Under the pieces are notes generated by a model. That model worked only from the letters and a program-made list of their open reading frames with translations, did no database searches and was not told the origin of the DNA. Source: Hygrocybe punicea (taxonomy: Eukaryota; Basidiomycota; Agaricomycetes; Agaricales; Hygrophoraceae). Taken from it: a DNA stretch of 64,000 bases. The translations under genes were made by a program, and so were the position numbers. Of this stretch, positions 1 through 10,672 are shown piece by piece; positions within the stretch are counted from its first letter, which is position 1; each line of letters opens with the position of its first letter. The stretch lies in contig OY744471.1 of NCBI GenBank assembly GCA_963556145.1, positions 3,279,590 through 3,343,589 on the forward strand, written 5' to 3'.

Positions 1-414
1 CATTGTGCCGTTCTCCCGCCCTGTGACATGGTCTCGGATTCTTGCCTCTACATCGTCCAAGTTCGATAGGGAGAGCTCCGGAATTTCCAGTCGACCTCTA
101 GAGATAGAAAAGGCTGTCGCTGAGAATGCCTCTGGATCGTCTTTGTTGCGGGCTTCATACACAGGCTGACCGGCAGACCAGGAAAAGTTGACAATGCCTC
201 CCCAATGGGATGCTCGCAGTTGGAGTGCCTTCTGGACGGATGATGTCTTTCTAGCGGGAAATTCGCCAGGAGGATGAGAACTGTGCAGTAGAATATAACA
301 CTGGTGAGATGGAATGGTTCCAGCCAGACGTGCTTCCAAGTCCGCAGTGGCTTGGGTTGTGAGGGACCGCGTTGCATGTCGATGAACCTGACAGAGAATA
401 TTTACGGGTAGCAT
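1..414 (-). CDS. AIM32 / sucrase-ferredoxin-like protein, N-terminal part (runs off window)
   Basis: An uninterrupted reading frame of 138 codons runs from an ATG at 414 to the window edge with no stop. The N-terminus (MLPVNILCQ, then Arg/His/Thr-rich) looks like a mitochondrial presequence. It is followed by a segment with TIPSHQCYILLHS, HPPGEFPAR, ALQLRASHWGGIVNFSW. These resemble the thioredoxin-like N-terminal region of the fungal Aim32/Apd1 (sucrase/ferredoxin-like) family, thought to hold a 2Fe-2S cluster in the mitochondrial matrix. The cluster ligands expected in the C-terminal part lie outside the window, so the family call rests on N-terminal resemblance only. It is divergent from triosephosphate isomerase, with 441 bp between start codons. 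The gene is confident; the family is moderate. Confidence 0.55.
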   Translation of the reverse strand, partial: MLPVNILCQVHRHATRSLTTQATADLEARLAGTIPSHQCYILLHSSHPPGEFPARKTSSVQKALQLRASHWGGIVNFSWSAGQPVYEARNKDDPEAFSATAFSISRGRLEIPELSLSNLDDVEARIRDHVTGRENGTM

Positions 415-855
415 GACCGCAGAGGTACAAGAGACAGCTGACGCTTAGAGGAGTTCAAGATGATCTTACTTGGGAGAGTACTCTGAAAAATGTATATGAG
501 AATTGCTACGCTACGTTCGAACCGTAAAACCCCACCTCGGACAACTATCCTGGCAGTCGACTCTTATTTCTTCTGTGCAAAAGTTCCTTCAGAAGAAATT
601 CAATACGAATAGCATTATCGGGAACAGCAAATCGAAGAAACCCCTTTGAAGCAACCTGTTCGAAATTTAGGATGCTTGAAGTTTCCTCAAGTTTTACCAT
701 GTACAGTGTCATTGTTGCCTCCAGTGCCTGGGCTGTCCTGGTAGAAGTCGCAATATAATATTGTTGCTTCCGAGACACATAACTTTCGTGGGAAAGAGAC
801 ACCATCCTTGCAAGTTGCCAGTGTCAGATCGCCAACTCACTCGGAAACTGTCAAC
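415..855. promoter_or_regulatory. Divergent intergenic region
   Basis: This 441-bp spacer separates the start codons of the AIM32-like gene (minus) and triosephosphate isomerase (plus). It must hold both 5' UTRs and core promoters. I see no clear TATA box or repeat. Open frames here are short and unsupported. Confidence 0.4.
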
Positions 856-1979
<1,124 letters not shown>

Positions 1980-2485
1980 AAGATAGAATGTTAGAAGGAA
2001 GCGCGAGTATTGTTCTGCGCCGTGTACGAATTGCTCAAAGAAATGCATAGATTTTCGATTTGAGGTTCACTATTCCACCGCTCAAAGATTGTAATAACAG
2101 TCAGATGGCGCTGTTCTGCCACGATATCATCCATAGCAGAACAGTTTTCTGGGGATGCGCTTGTGAGGTCTAAGCTGAATCGATCAATACACCACCCTCG
2201 TGGAAAGCCTTGAATAAGACTTGTCGGTGGCCTGACCTGGTGTTGAATGGGTTAGCAATGTTAGTGTGTTTGGATCTACCACGTTGGGGCAGGTTCTCGC
2301 TCCGCTGGGGAGAACCGACTTGTGGACAAGCTCACGCTGCGCAATTGAAACAGTAACTCTAGCAAGCCCTTCTCATTTATGACGTTAGGGCAATCAGAAT
2401 CGGTTATGCCGACACCGATTACAAGCAATGGTATGACAGCCAATACAATGCTGTGAAGACAATCAGATTCTCATAAATCCACAGT
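1980..2485. other. Convergent intergenic region
   Basis: About 500 bp between the stop codons of triosephosphate isomerase (plus) and the RBR ligase (minus). It holds the two 3' UTRs. No gene, RNA or repeat is recognisable. Confidence 0.4.
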
Positions 2486-4057
2486 TCAAAAATGCCCACT
2501 CACGTAAACATATCGATCCAAAACATCATAGCATCCAACACACCTTCCCCCACCATCTCTATATAACCATCTGATATGCTGGCAATCGTGTTCCACTCGA
2601 AGTTCATCCATTGCAGCCTGAATCAGTTCTGCTCGGTTCCGTCGAATTCGTAGCGGTCGTGGGGCTATGTCGAACCGTGCCAGGACTGGAACTGGCCCAG
2701 CAACATCATTGGCCTCGTTGAGTTCGAGCTCGTGGTCAATATATTCTTCGGCTACCGCTACGAGGCGGGTCTCATCCCATTGCGAACAAGCGCAGGTTTT
2801 CCAGCGGGCTTGGCAGAGATAGCAGAATTCGGCCTGGTGCATGCAAGTTCAAATAGAAACACTCGGTAGTAGGTAGTATGTAGGAGAAGGGCCCACCTTG
2901 CACAAACATGTCATATGATAACACCCCATATTCAACTCAATCATCGTCCTACATCCTGGACATCTAGCCCACCCATTGTCCTTCCCCAGCGCCAACACAA
3001 CCTCCATACCCTCATCCGTACTGTTGCTACACGTGTGTTTCATGCCGTCCTTGTGTTCGTTTTTACACCGGCAACATGTGGTCATCCCACACGTACATAT
3101 GTACACCTTCCGTCCAGGTGCGAACCGAGCTATCCCTTTTACCTGTGAACCTAGGAAACGACTACAACTCGGATCAGCGCAGTAGACTCTCTGCGATGTT
3201 CTGAATTCCCTTGATTTCTCGAAGAATTCCTTCTTGAGAGCGGGAGAAAAATGCTTCCTGACCCTAATGATCGGAATCGACTGCCTGCAGCAGCGGGGAG
3301 GAAAGAGAGATTCATCCTTTGTCGAGGCTTGGAAGAGGGATATGATGCACTCCTTATCATAGTAGTGTCCGCAAGGTACACGTATTTCCATGTCTTGGAT
3401 GGATTCTTGACAGATGATACAATCGTGAACTGGGCTAGACATGACATTGCGTTATGAGGAGTATCGAGAAAGAAGTGACAAGAACAGAAGCGTACTGCAG
3501 CATAGGAGATTTGGATTTAGACAAGATCCTTCTGAAGGCAGACGTGAATCGGCCTCCTAGTGTTCGATTGTTCCTCGGAGCATCTGCGGTTCCAGGAGCT
3601 CTGGATGTTGTTCGTTCCATCAGCACGGTTTAATGCAACAATTAAACATAACATACGGTCCAGGATGGATACGTTCGATCGCACGCCCTAGGACCATCCC
3701 AATCCGAGCGGGACCATCCCTCAGTATGTCTTGCTCTTCTGCCGGTGCCGATGCCGCCTCCTTGGTTTCTGTCTGCTCCTGTTCCTTTTCTGATCCTTCC
3801 TTGACCCCCAGATCCGCCTCTTCGACATTAACCTCCATCAGATTGCACAACCCCTGCACGTCTTGTTCCCAATCAAAAAGGATCCCCAAGTCTGCGCATT
3901 TGCCTTTCCCTGTGCCCTCACTGGAGGGGTCTATCGCCGTATCACGATGGTCAGGAGATAAAGTCGACGTGCTGGTGTCTCTAACGGAGTGCGCAGGGAA
4001 ATGACGGAGGAATAGGGAGGTGCTTACTGGCAGACTAGAAGGACCCGCGAGCGCCAT
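2486..4057 (-). CDS. RBR-type (RING-IBR-RING2) E3 ubiquitin ligase
   Basis: Four exons read on the minus strand: 4057-3657, 3600-3496, 3434-2897 and 2833-2486, with introns of 56, 61 and 63 nt and consistent phases, giving 463 aa. The N-terminal third is acidic and low complexity (Glu/Lys/Gln-rich). RING1 starts near residue 174 (CIICQES, then VPCGHYYDKEC). The IBR spans about 255-300 (YCADPSC, CTCGMTTCCRC, KHTC). RING2 starts near 326 (RCPGCRTMIE, GCYHMTCLC), and its Cys pairs continue across the last intron into EFCYLC. RBR ligases pass ubiquitin through a catalytic cysteine in RING2; the GC-x-HMTC segment is where that residue sits. Joining the exons restores the RING2 pattern, which supports the splice model. 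The exact start codon is less certain than the RBR part. Confidence 0.85.
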
Positions 4058-4592
4058 CGGAGCTGGGGGGCGATGGGGTGCGTGAGTGAGCTCTCTATAT
4101 AGGTACCGTATTGTTCAGGGTTACGGGAAGGCGGTGCACGATAATCGATTTGACATACAAGTCCGTTAAGGGCCTGGGTGTGTAATTGACTCCTGGCGGT
4201 ACTGGGCGCAGCCCAGCGAAAAAGCACACTGCGGCGAGGTATTGCTCACGGCACGGTATGATCTCGACTTCAAGCAACAGTACTTAGCGAGGTGTCAAAT
4301 ACATAAAATTCCGAGATTGATACTATTAATAAACCAAAACCAAAACCTCTGTTATTGTCTTGGTAACTTGCAGAATGGAAGAAAATCCATCGGCAAAAAC
4401 GTAAACTACACATAAATCGGAGTTGGAACCCCTTCAGCCCAATAAGGACGTCTGTGCTTTTAGGATTTCGGTCTCCGAAGAGCAACCCATAAACTGACGT
4501 CGCGGCTTTTATATTATAGATGTACATCTGCCTCAGGAAATTAAATAAATTAAATACCTAAAATTAAATAAATTAAATATATGAACAATGAC
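4058..4592. other. AT-rich intergenic region
   Basis: Upstream of the RBR gene; AT-rich, especially after 4540 (runs of AAATTAAATA). I see no gene or named repeat. Confidence 0.3.
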
Positions 4593-5285
4593 TCATTTGA
4601 TTGACTAATGTTGGCAGAAGACCTCATGTTATTTTACATGGTTGACACACTCAAATAATTTGGTGATTTTATCAAATTTATTGAGAAGAATATAATCACT
4701 TTTCCCAAAGTAACAGCCTATGCTAAGTTCCAAAGTTCCCCTCCCTAGTTCCCTTCCCTATACAGTTCCTGCCACCTCCCTACAGTCTCTCCGGCTCAGA
4801 GAAGAACACACTATGGCACCCACTCCTCTCACCATCATATTAACAGTGTTTTCAACTAAGATTACAAATGGCCTTTGCTACCACTACTGTGACTGTGTTG
4901 AAATAATGTAAGTGCCATGCCTGAGCATTCCATATCTGTTGTCATTGATTCATTTCACTTTTGATTATTTATTGTTTCTTTTATAATTATATTTCCCTTT
5001 TGGAGTTCATCTACTTTCAATAGAACAAGCCTATACTTTCTCATAGTATACTATGTACCTTAGTGATTCTCCTCCAGTGTATCACTGAGTCTACAACACA
5101 GTCTACACTGCTTGTGTAGCTCAGTCTAATACACTGCTTCAGCCTCACTGTCACCATCACCTTCACCAATGGTAAGGGAGAGTGAGGCCTGACAGATGTT
5201 TTTCAAGAAATGGCTATATCATTCCTAATGAAATGGCTGAAATTACAAGAATAGTTGAGCCAGCCAACATTAGTTGATTGGATGA
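4593..5285. mobile_element. MITE-like non-autonomous DNA element, copy 1
   Basis: The ends form imperfect terminal inverted repeats of about 24 bp (roughly 19 matches), sharing the core ACTAATGTTGGC at 4604-4615 and its complement near 5263-5275. No transposase frame lies inside. An inverted, diverged copy starts right after element 1 at 12506: the segment around 5195-5260 matches the complement of about 12568-12630. The superfamily and target duplication were not determined. Confidence 0.5.
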
Positions 5286-5286
5286 G

Positions 5287-5358
5287 CCTTTGCTCACTTA
5301 TTTGACCAGCTTTGAATCAGCTACAATTTAAAGCTGATGTCAAATAAGTGAGCAAAGG
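5287..5358. repeat. 72-bp hairpin at the element 1 insertion point
   Basis: A perfect 19-bp inverted repeat (5287-5305 and 5340-5358; arm begins CCTTTGCTCACTTATTTGA) with a 34-bp spacer. Element 1 starts immediately after the right arm, and the last five bases of that arm (AAAGG) are the target duplication. Confidence 0.7.
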
Positions 5359-5924
5359 TGTTACGGATCGCTGTTCGTATGGCGGCGAACTCCGGCAACA
5401 ATAAACCAAACGAGGATGCGTGTATAGAGATAAGCAAGTACAAACGGATAGGAGAGAAGAGGTATCTGGGTTTCGTGGTAGCGATCGGGGGAAGAGTAGC
5501 TATACTAAACTTAAAGTTATTGACTACGAATGTCAATGATTATATACTTGTGAACAACTTCAGGGCCGGCTTCTTCGTCATGCGTGGCTGCGTGGAGGAT
5601 AAGCTCCGGGATGAACGGCGTCTTGCTTGGCTTCGTGGTCTATGCGTTTTGGGGTGCCAACGAGGTGGCCAACGGCTGTGTTGCAGGTCCGGTGTCAGCA
5701 GACAGCTGATCCGATGATTGTGTTGCGCGGTGTTATTGAGTGCTTGAATCAACGTGTATGATGTATCGGCGGTGATCGGTTGATGAGGGTAATCACGGGG
5801 ATTGGGATACCGTCGTTGGTTGTCTTCGACGATGTTCCGGACCCAGGTTATGATGTTGTCTTGTGACGTTGAGTCAGGGACGTCGGGGTCGGAAGCGGGG
5901 GTTAAATCGGGGTAAAACGTAACA
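5359..5924 (-). repeat. Element 1 3' LTR
   Basis: 566 bp, TG...CA, matching 11935-12500. In element sense it holds a TATATAA box (complement of 5540-5546) with an AAGTTTAGTAT segment about 34 nt downstream (complement of 5502-5512). Just internal to this LTR, element sense reads CCGGGGGTAT before TGTTACG, a short G-rich stretch that may serve as the polypurine tract. Confidence 0.92.
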
Positions 5925-6304
5925 ATACCCCCGGAACAAGGGGAATCGTCCCGATTAACCGGAGGGAAAACGGAATCATACACGGCAGCGCAGTCGATGA
6001 ATTCGCGGTAGGGATCCACGGGATCATCGGTGAATCAGACGGGAACGGTGGGAGGGACAGCAGGAGGGGGAGGCCCAATGGGACGCACGGAGTAGAAGGA
6101 TCGTGGGGCGAAGAACGGGTCAACGCCAAGATGGGCGATGGCCGTCGTTGGATGAACGGAGCCGAAGGAAGAGGGTCGCATGAGGTCAACAGCGAAGCGA
6201 ACACCACGATCGCAGAGGCGGCGTTTCGAGTGAGGGATGCGAAAGCGAGGAGGAAGAAGACGGTAATAAGGGGAAGAAGGGAGATAAACGTCAGAGGCAG
6301 ACAT
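5540..6304 (-). pseudogene. Element 1 third reading frame (ORF3), broken by one TGA
   Basis: Downstream of pol a single minus-strand frame runs from an ATG at 6304 to a stop at 5540, interrupted only by a TGA at about 6035-6037. It reaches some 385 bp into the 3' LTR. The first part encodes MSASDVYLPSSPYYRLLPPR; the part after the TGA includes DPYREFIDCAAVYDSVFPP and a basic, Ser-rich tail. No known domain is recognised. The TGA is followed by TTC and would be Arg if it arose from CGA. It may be an accessory protein gene or a chance frame. Confidence 0.35.
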
Positions 6305-6385
6305 GGGGAAGAAGGCAAAGAGCGAAAAAAGGAAATAAAAGAGAACAGACGATATATACGAAAGGGAAGATTAGGGCCGGTACAA

Positions 6386-9300
6386 CTAATAAACGAGGTG
6401 ATCGGGGTTTACAGGGTGATCGCGTGTGAACGAAGAAGGAAGCAACGAAAAACGATGAGGAGTAGAAATGTCATAATCATGTGAAAGGGCGGCGGAGGGG
6501 ATAGGTGATGGAAGGTGATAGTAATGTAAGATAGGGAAAGCGTACGGACAAACTTTGACACGGGTGTTGAAGTCGGAATTGCCAATGCCTTTGTCGTCGG
6601 CAATTACGGCAGGAGCAATGATTGGGGGGGCGATTTTGATGATGGCGGTGACAGCGTCGACGGGGGCGGTTTCGTAAAGATAGGCGTGGGTGATATTATT
6701 GGGGAAGATGTATTTTCGGAATTCGTGGTTCTTTGTACGATTGGCGATGAGGGTGGCGTTTTTGGGATATATAGCAAGTAAAATGGAAGAAGAAGAAAAA
6801 GGGGGGATAACGGAAGGGGGAAGAGTAAAAAGGGAACGGAGAGATAAAAAAGATGGAGCTTTGGGATGTAATCTATGGAAGTCATTGACGAGATCCTGGC
6901 AGTATGTGGTTTCGGATGCCGGGATCCAGGAATCTTCGTCGCGGGGATAATCGAGCCAATGAACTAAGTAATATAATTTATTTCGGCGAATACGGGAGTC
7001 GAGAATATGTTCTATTTCGTAATGGTCATCATTGTCGATGATTTCGGGGGGAGGTCGAAGATGGTATTTTTGTTGAATGGGAGAAGAAGGAGGTCGAAAA
7101 GGGGAGAGGAGAGCGACGTTGAATATGGGGAAGATTTTCCAGGTTTTCGGTAATTTCAGTTTGTACGATGAAGAACCGATTTTGTCGAGAACGGTAAACG
7201 GACCGAATTGCTGATTATCGAGCTTCTTGCTAGGTCGATCTGTGGTTAAATTCTTTCCGTTTAGCCAGACTTTGTCACCAGGGGAAAAGACAATTTTCTT
7301 GACATGACTGTCATACTTATCCTTCATTGTTTGCTTCGTGACATCCGCTATTTCGCCGATCTTTTGTTGTATCGTTTTCATTCGTGTAATGAAATCATGA
7401 ACGGCTTCGTTTGCGATGGGTGTGTATTTGTCAGGCATGAGACCTGTCCATGGATGTTGTCCTTGTGTTGCAAAGAAGGGGGAAGTTTTGATGGCGGAAG
7501 ATTCGCGATTGGCTAATGCAAATTCTGCGAGGGCAAGCCATTCATGCCAATCGTCTTGTCGATAATTGGTGAAAAATCGAAGGAAAATTTCGAGTTCTTG
7601 GTTCATCCGTTCCGTTTGTCCATCAGCACGTGGATGATATGCTGTCGTTGGGCGTCCTTTGATACCGATCAGGGAATATAATTCGGTGATAAACCATGAG
7701 ACGAAAACAGAACCACGATCGGAGATGACAAAGCGCGGCATGCCGAAACGCTTGAAGACATGATCACGGAATAGTCGTGCCCATCCTTCCGAAGTCAATG
7801 TCGTATTTGTGGCAACAAATATGGGATGTTTCGACCGCTTATCGACAACAACTAGAATGGCGTCAAAGCCATGTGACTCCGGTAGGGGACCAATCATGTC
7901 GACGGAAATTGTATGCCAGTTATAGGGTGGTACGTCATGTGGGAAAAGTTGTCCAAGTTGTTTTCCACGTCGTGGTTTATTCTGTTGACATCCTGTACAA
8001 CCATTGATATAACGTTCTACATCTTCGCGTATAGTTGGCCATGTTGTTGTCCGTGAAATCAACTCGATTGTTTTGTCACGGCCGGGATGACCGGCGGTGG
8101 GATTGTCATGATGGAGGGCAATAATGTTATCGTTTGTAGGAGAAGTATGCAATATTTGACGGATCGCTTGTTCTGGTGGGATGAACAATGAGTTAGGAAG
8201 ACCAACCATACCTGTATTGTCTATTTCTTTTGGCTTGTGATCGACACGTCGGGAAAGGAGGTCGGCTTTTTTGTTTTGTGATCCTTTTCTATACAACAAG
8301 CGGAAATTGTAATCTTGTAGGAATGCAATCCATCGTGCTTGTCGTCTTGTGAGGTCTTGAGGTTTCCGGTAATATTCAAGATTTCGATGATCGGTGAAAA
8401 CATCAACCTGTTCTTTTGCTCCGAGTAGGAAATGACGCCATTCCTCAAAACTTCGTATAATCGCGAGCAATTCTTTGTCGAAGATTTGATAGTTATGTTC
8501 TGCTGGTGACATTGTTGTCAACATATACGCGACAGGTCGGAAAAGCCCATCGGATTGTTCTTGTGACAAAATAGCACCTATGGCATAATCGGAGGCATCA
8601 CATTCGATGATGAATTTTTTATCGGATGTAGGTAGGACAAGGATAGGATCGGTTGTGATGATTGTCTTCAATCGATCGAATGCGTTCTGTTGTTCTTCCG
8701 TCCAATCCCATTTTGCTTTTCCTGTTAACCTATGTAGAGGAGCAGCGATTTGGGAAAAGTTTTCGACGAAACGACGATAGAAATTCAGAAAACCGATAAA
8801 CCGTTGCAATTCGGTGAGATTAGTAGGAACTGGCCAATCCGTAATTGCGTTGGTTTTAACGGGATCCATTTGGACTTGTCCTTCGCCGACGATAAGGCCG
8901 AGATAATCGACTTTTGGTTTATCGAATGTACATTTCTTGGGTTTCAGGAACAAGTTGTTTTCCCGAAAGATCTTCAGGACTTGTTTCGTACGTCGTTGAT
9001 TTTCCTCTAGTGATTTTGAGAAGATCAAGATGTCATCCATGTACACCAAAAGCCAGCCTTTGCGAATTTCATATCGAAAGACATGGTTCATCAACCGTTG
9101 GAACGTTGGTGGTGAATTCTTCAACCCGAAGAACATCACAGTTGGCTCAAAAAGACCTTTCGGGGTTAGGAAAGCAGCTTTGTGTTCATCGCCTTCTTTG
9201 ATCCGGACATTATTGAAACCCCACCGAACATCGAGTTTTGTGAAGAATTTTGCTTCAGCAAGTTGATTGATGATGTTGTTAATCAACGGTAACGGATACT

Positions 9301-10672
9301 TGTCATCGACCGTCCATGAATTTAACCAGCGGTAATCCTGTATTGGTCGTCGTTCGGCAGCGTCCTTCTTCGATACAAAGAAGAAAGGGGATGCATAAGG
9401 TGATTTCGATGGTCGAATTCGTCCTGTTTTGAGATTATCATCGAGAAACTTGTCGAGGTCTTGTTTTTCGATGGGAGACAACGGATATAGCTTGCAGTCG
9501 TGATGGTCTGGCGCATCCGGTTTCAGGGTAATTGCATGATCCCAAGGTTTCCGTGCAGGTAATTCATCAAAACCAGAGGGTTCGAAGACATCGCGATATT
9601 CATGATACGTTTCGGGGATTAGTTCTTCGAACGATTTCTCTTTTTGTTGTTTCTGTGCATTGATCGCGAGTTCTGTTGATTTGGTCATGAATGAACAAAA
9701 ATGCGCTGGGCTCATCGTTTCTTTCATTACTTGATTGAACCAAAGTGGTCGTTCCCAGACCACAGTATTGAATTCGGTTGACCGTATCGTCGATGGTTTG
9801 CCACAACCCGAAAGACATCGCGAGAACTTGACCTCGTTTTCGCGCCAATCAATTTCTGGGTTATGTTTTTTGAGCCAGTCGTATCCGAGGAAGATGTCCA
9901 TTTTCGCTAACGTTGTTACCGCGAAACGAAGTAATTCTTGATGATCCCCAAGTCGCATTTGCAACTCGCAATATTCAGTGATCTGTCCTGTTTTCGGTTG
10001 CGTCCCATCGCTCATATACGAATTAAACGGGTTTACGTATGGCTTCGTGGGAATGTTATGTGCTTTAACGTAACCGATATCGATTGCACAGATCGTACAA
10101 CCACAATCGATCAAACCGGTCATGGGATATTGACGACCATCTTGAGTGACCGAGACGAAACCATGGACGAGTAATGCCATACGAAGTTCAGAATCTTTCT
10201 GTGTTACTGCTCGTATTGGTTCAAGAGTTCGTGGTTCATGTGGCGATTCTTGCGGCATGTTTTGTACCAACCATTGAACTGCTTCGTCAATTGTACGACG
10301 ATTGAGAGAAAGCACCAAACCTGGTGAAATCTTCTCGGTCCATCGACCGTATACATCATAATCAAGCAAGAGGTCGAGGGCAAAACCCATTGTGGTCGAT
10401 CGGATAGCCACAATCGTTTCCATGGCATTGAATTCAGATTCGACCGTTGTTTTCTTCTTCGTTGTTTTGTCTTCATCAGCTGTAACATGGGTATCTTGCC
10501 ACGTGTTACTTTCCTGTTTCGGTTTTGTTTCTGGTTGTTCTTTTGGTTGTTGTCTTAGGTCATTGCGGAGGTCTTTGAGTTTCGAAAATACACCATTAAA
10601 TTGTTTGCATACGTGTACATCTTTCTCGAGTTGTGCGATCGTGGCCTCCTGCGCTTCACGTCGCCTTCTCAA
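6386..10672 (-). CDS. pol: Element 1 Pol polyprotein (protease-RT-RNaseH-integrase-chromodomain-ASCH-like)
   Basis: 1428 codons without a stop, read in the -1 frame relative to gag. The first codon in the stated span is TTG, so translation presumably enters by frameshifting at 10672-10678 rather than at its own start. Domains by rough residue: coiled, charged N-terminus (1-100); aspartic protease near 186 with LIDCG where D-S/T-G is usual; reverse transcriptase with YMDDILIFS near 542; RNase H with ECDASDYAIGAILSQ near 687; integrase zinc site (HHDNPTAGHPG... CTGCQ) near 849, then catalytic Asp (VDMIGPLP), Asp (VISDRGS) and Glu (GQTERMNQELE); chromodomain near 1213-1268 (YLVHWLDYP, DSWIPASE); ASCH-like domain near 1293-1390 (LLAIYPKNATLIA, RTKNHEFRKY). 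The chromodomain places it among the chromoviruses. Confidence 0.93.
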   Translation of the reverse strand: MRRRREAQEATIAQLEKDVHVCKQFNGVFSKLKDLRNDLRQQPKEQPETKPKQESNTWQDTHVTADEDKTTKKKTTVESEFNAMETIVAIRSTTMGFALDLLLDYDVYGRWTEKISPGLVLSLNRRTIDEAVQWLVQNMPQESPHEPRTLEPIRAVTQKDSELRMALLVHGFVSVTQDGRQYPMTGLIDCGCTICAIDIGYVKAHNIPTKPYVNPFNSYMSDGTQPKTGQITEYCELQMRLGDHQELLRFAVTTLAKMDIFLGYDWLKKHNPEIDWRENEVKFSRCLSGCGKPSTIRSTEFNTVVWERPLWFNQVMKETMSPAHFCSFMTKSTELAINAQKQQKEKSFEELIPETYHEYRDVFEPSGFDELPARKPWDHAITLKPDAPDHHDCKLYPLSPIEKQDLDKFLDDNLKTGRIRPSKSPYASPFFFVSKKDAAERRPIQDYRWLNSWTVDDKYPLPLINNIINQLAEAKFFTKLDVRWGFNNVRIKEGDEHKAAFLTPKGLFEPTVMFFGLKNSPPTFQRLMNHVFRYEIRKGWLLVYMDDILIFSKSLEENQRRTKQVLKIFRENNLFLKPKKCTFDKPKVDYLGLIVGEGQVQMDPVKTNAITDWPVPTNLTELQRFIGFLNFYRRFVENFSQIAAPLHRLTGKAKWDWTEEQQNAFDRLKTIITTDPILVLPTSDKKFIIECDASDYAIGAILSQEQSDGLFRPVAYMLTTMSPAEHNYQIFDKELLAIIRSFEEWRHFLLGAKEQVDVFTDHRNLEYYRKPQDLTRRQARWIAFLQDYNFRLLYRKGSQNKKADLLSRRVDHKPKEIDNTGMVGLPNSLFIPPEQAIRQILHTSPTNDNIIALHHDNPTAGHPGRDKTIELISRTTTWPTIREDVERYINGCTGCQQNKPRRGKQLGQLFPHDVPPYNWHTISVDMIGPLPESHGFDAILVVVDKRSKHPIFVATNTTLTSEGWARLFRDHVFKRFGMPRFVISDRGSVFVSWFITELYSLIGIKGRPTTAYHPRADGQTERMNQELEIFLRFFTNYRQDDWHEWLALAEFALANRESSAIKTSPFFATQGQHPWTGLMPDKYTPIANEAVHDFITRMKTIQQKIGEIADVTKQTMKDKYDSHVKKIVFSPGDKVWLNGKNLTTDRPSKKLDNQQFGPFTVLDKIGSSSYKLKLPKTWKIFPIFNVALLSPFRPPSSPIQQKYHLRPPPEIIDNDDHYEIEHILDSRIRRNKLYYLVHWLDYPRDEDSWIPASETTYCQDLVNDFHRLHPKAPSFLSLRSLFTLPPSVIPPFSSSSILLAIYPKNATLIANRTKNHEFRKYIFPNNITHAYLYETAPVDAVTAIIKIAPPIIAPAVIADDKGIGNSDFNTRVKVCPYAFPILHYYHLPSPIPSAALSHDYDISTPHRFSLLPSSFTRDHPVNPDHLVY

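Noticed and set aside
5358..5717. 119-codon plus-strand frame repeated exactly at 11934-12293
   Set aside because: It lies within the element 1 LTR, so the duplication is that of the LTR, not of a gene.
5925..5934. Strong polypurine tract for element 1
   Set aside because: Only a short CCGGGGGTAT precedes the 3' LTR, so it is mentioned within the LTR entry rather than listed separately.
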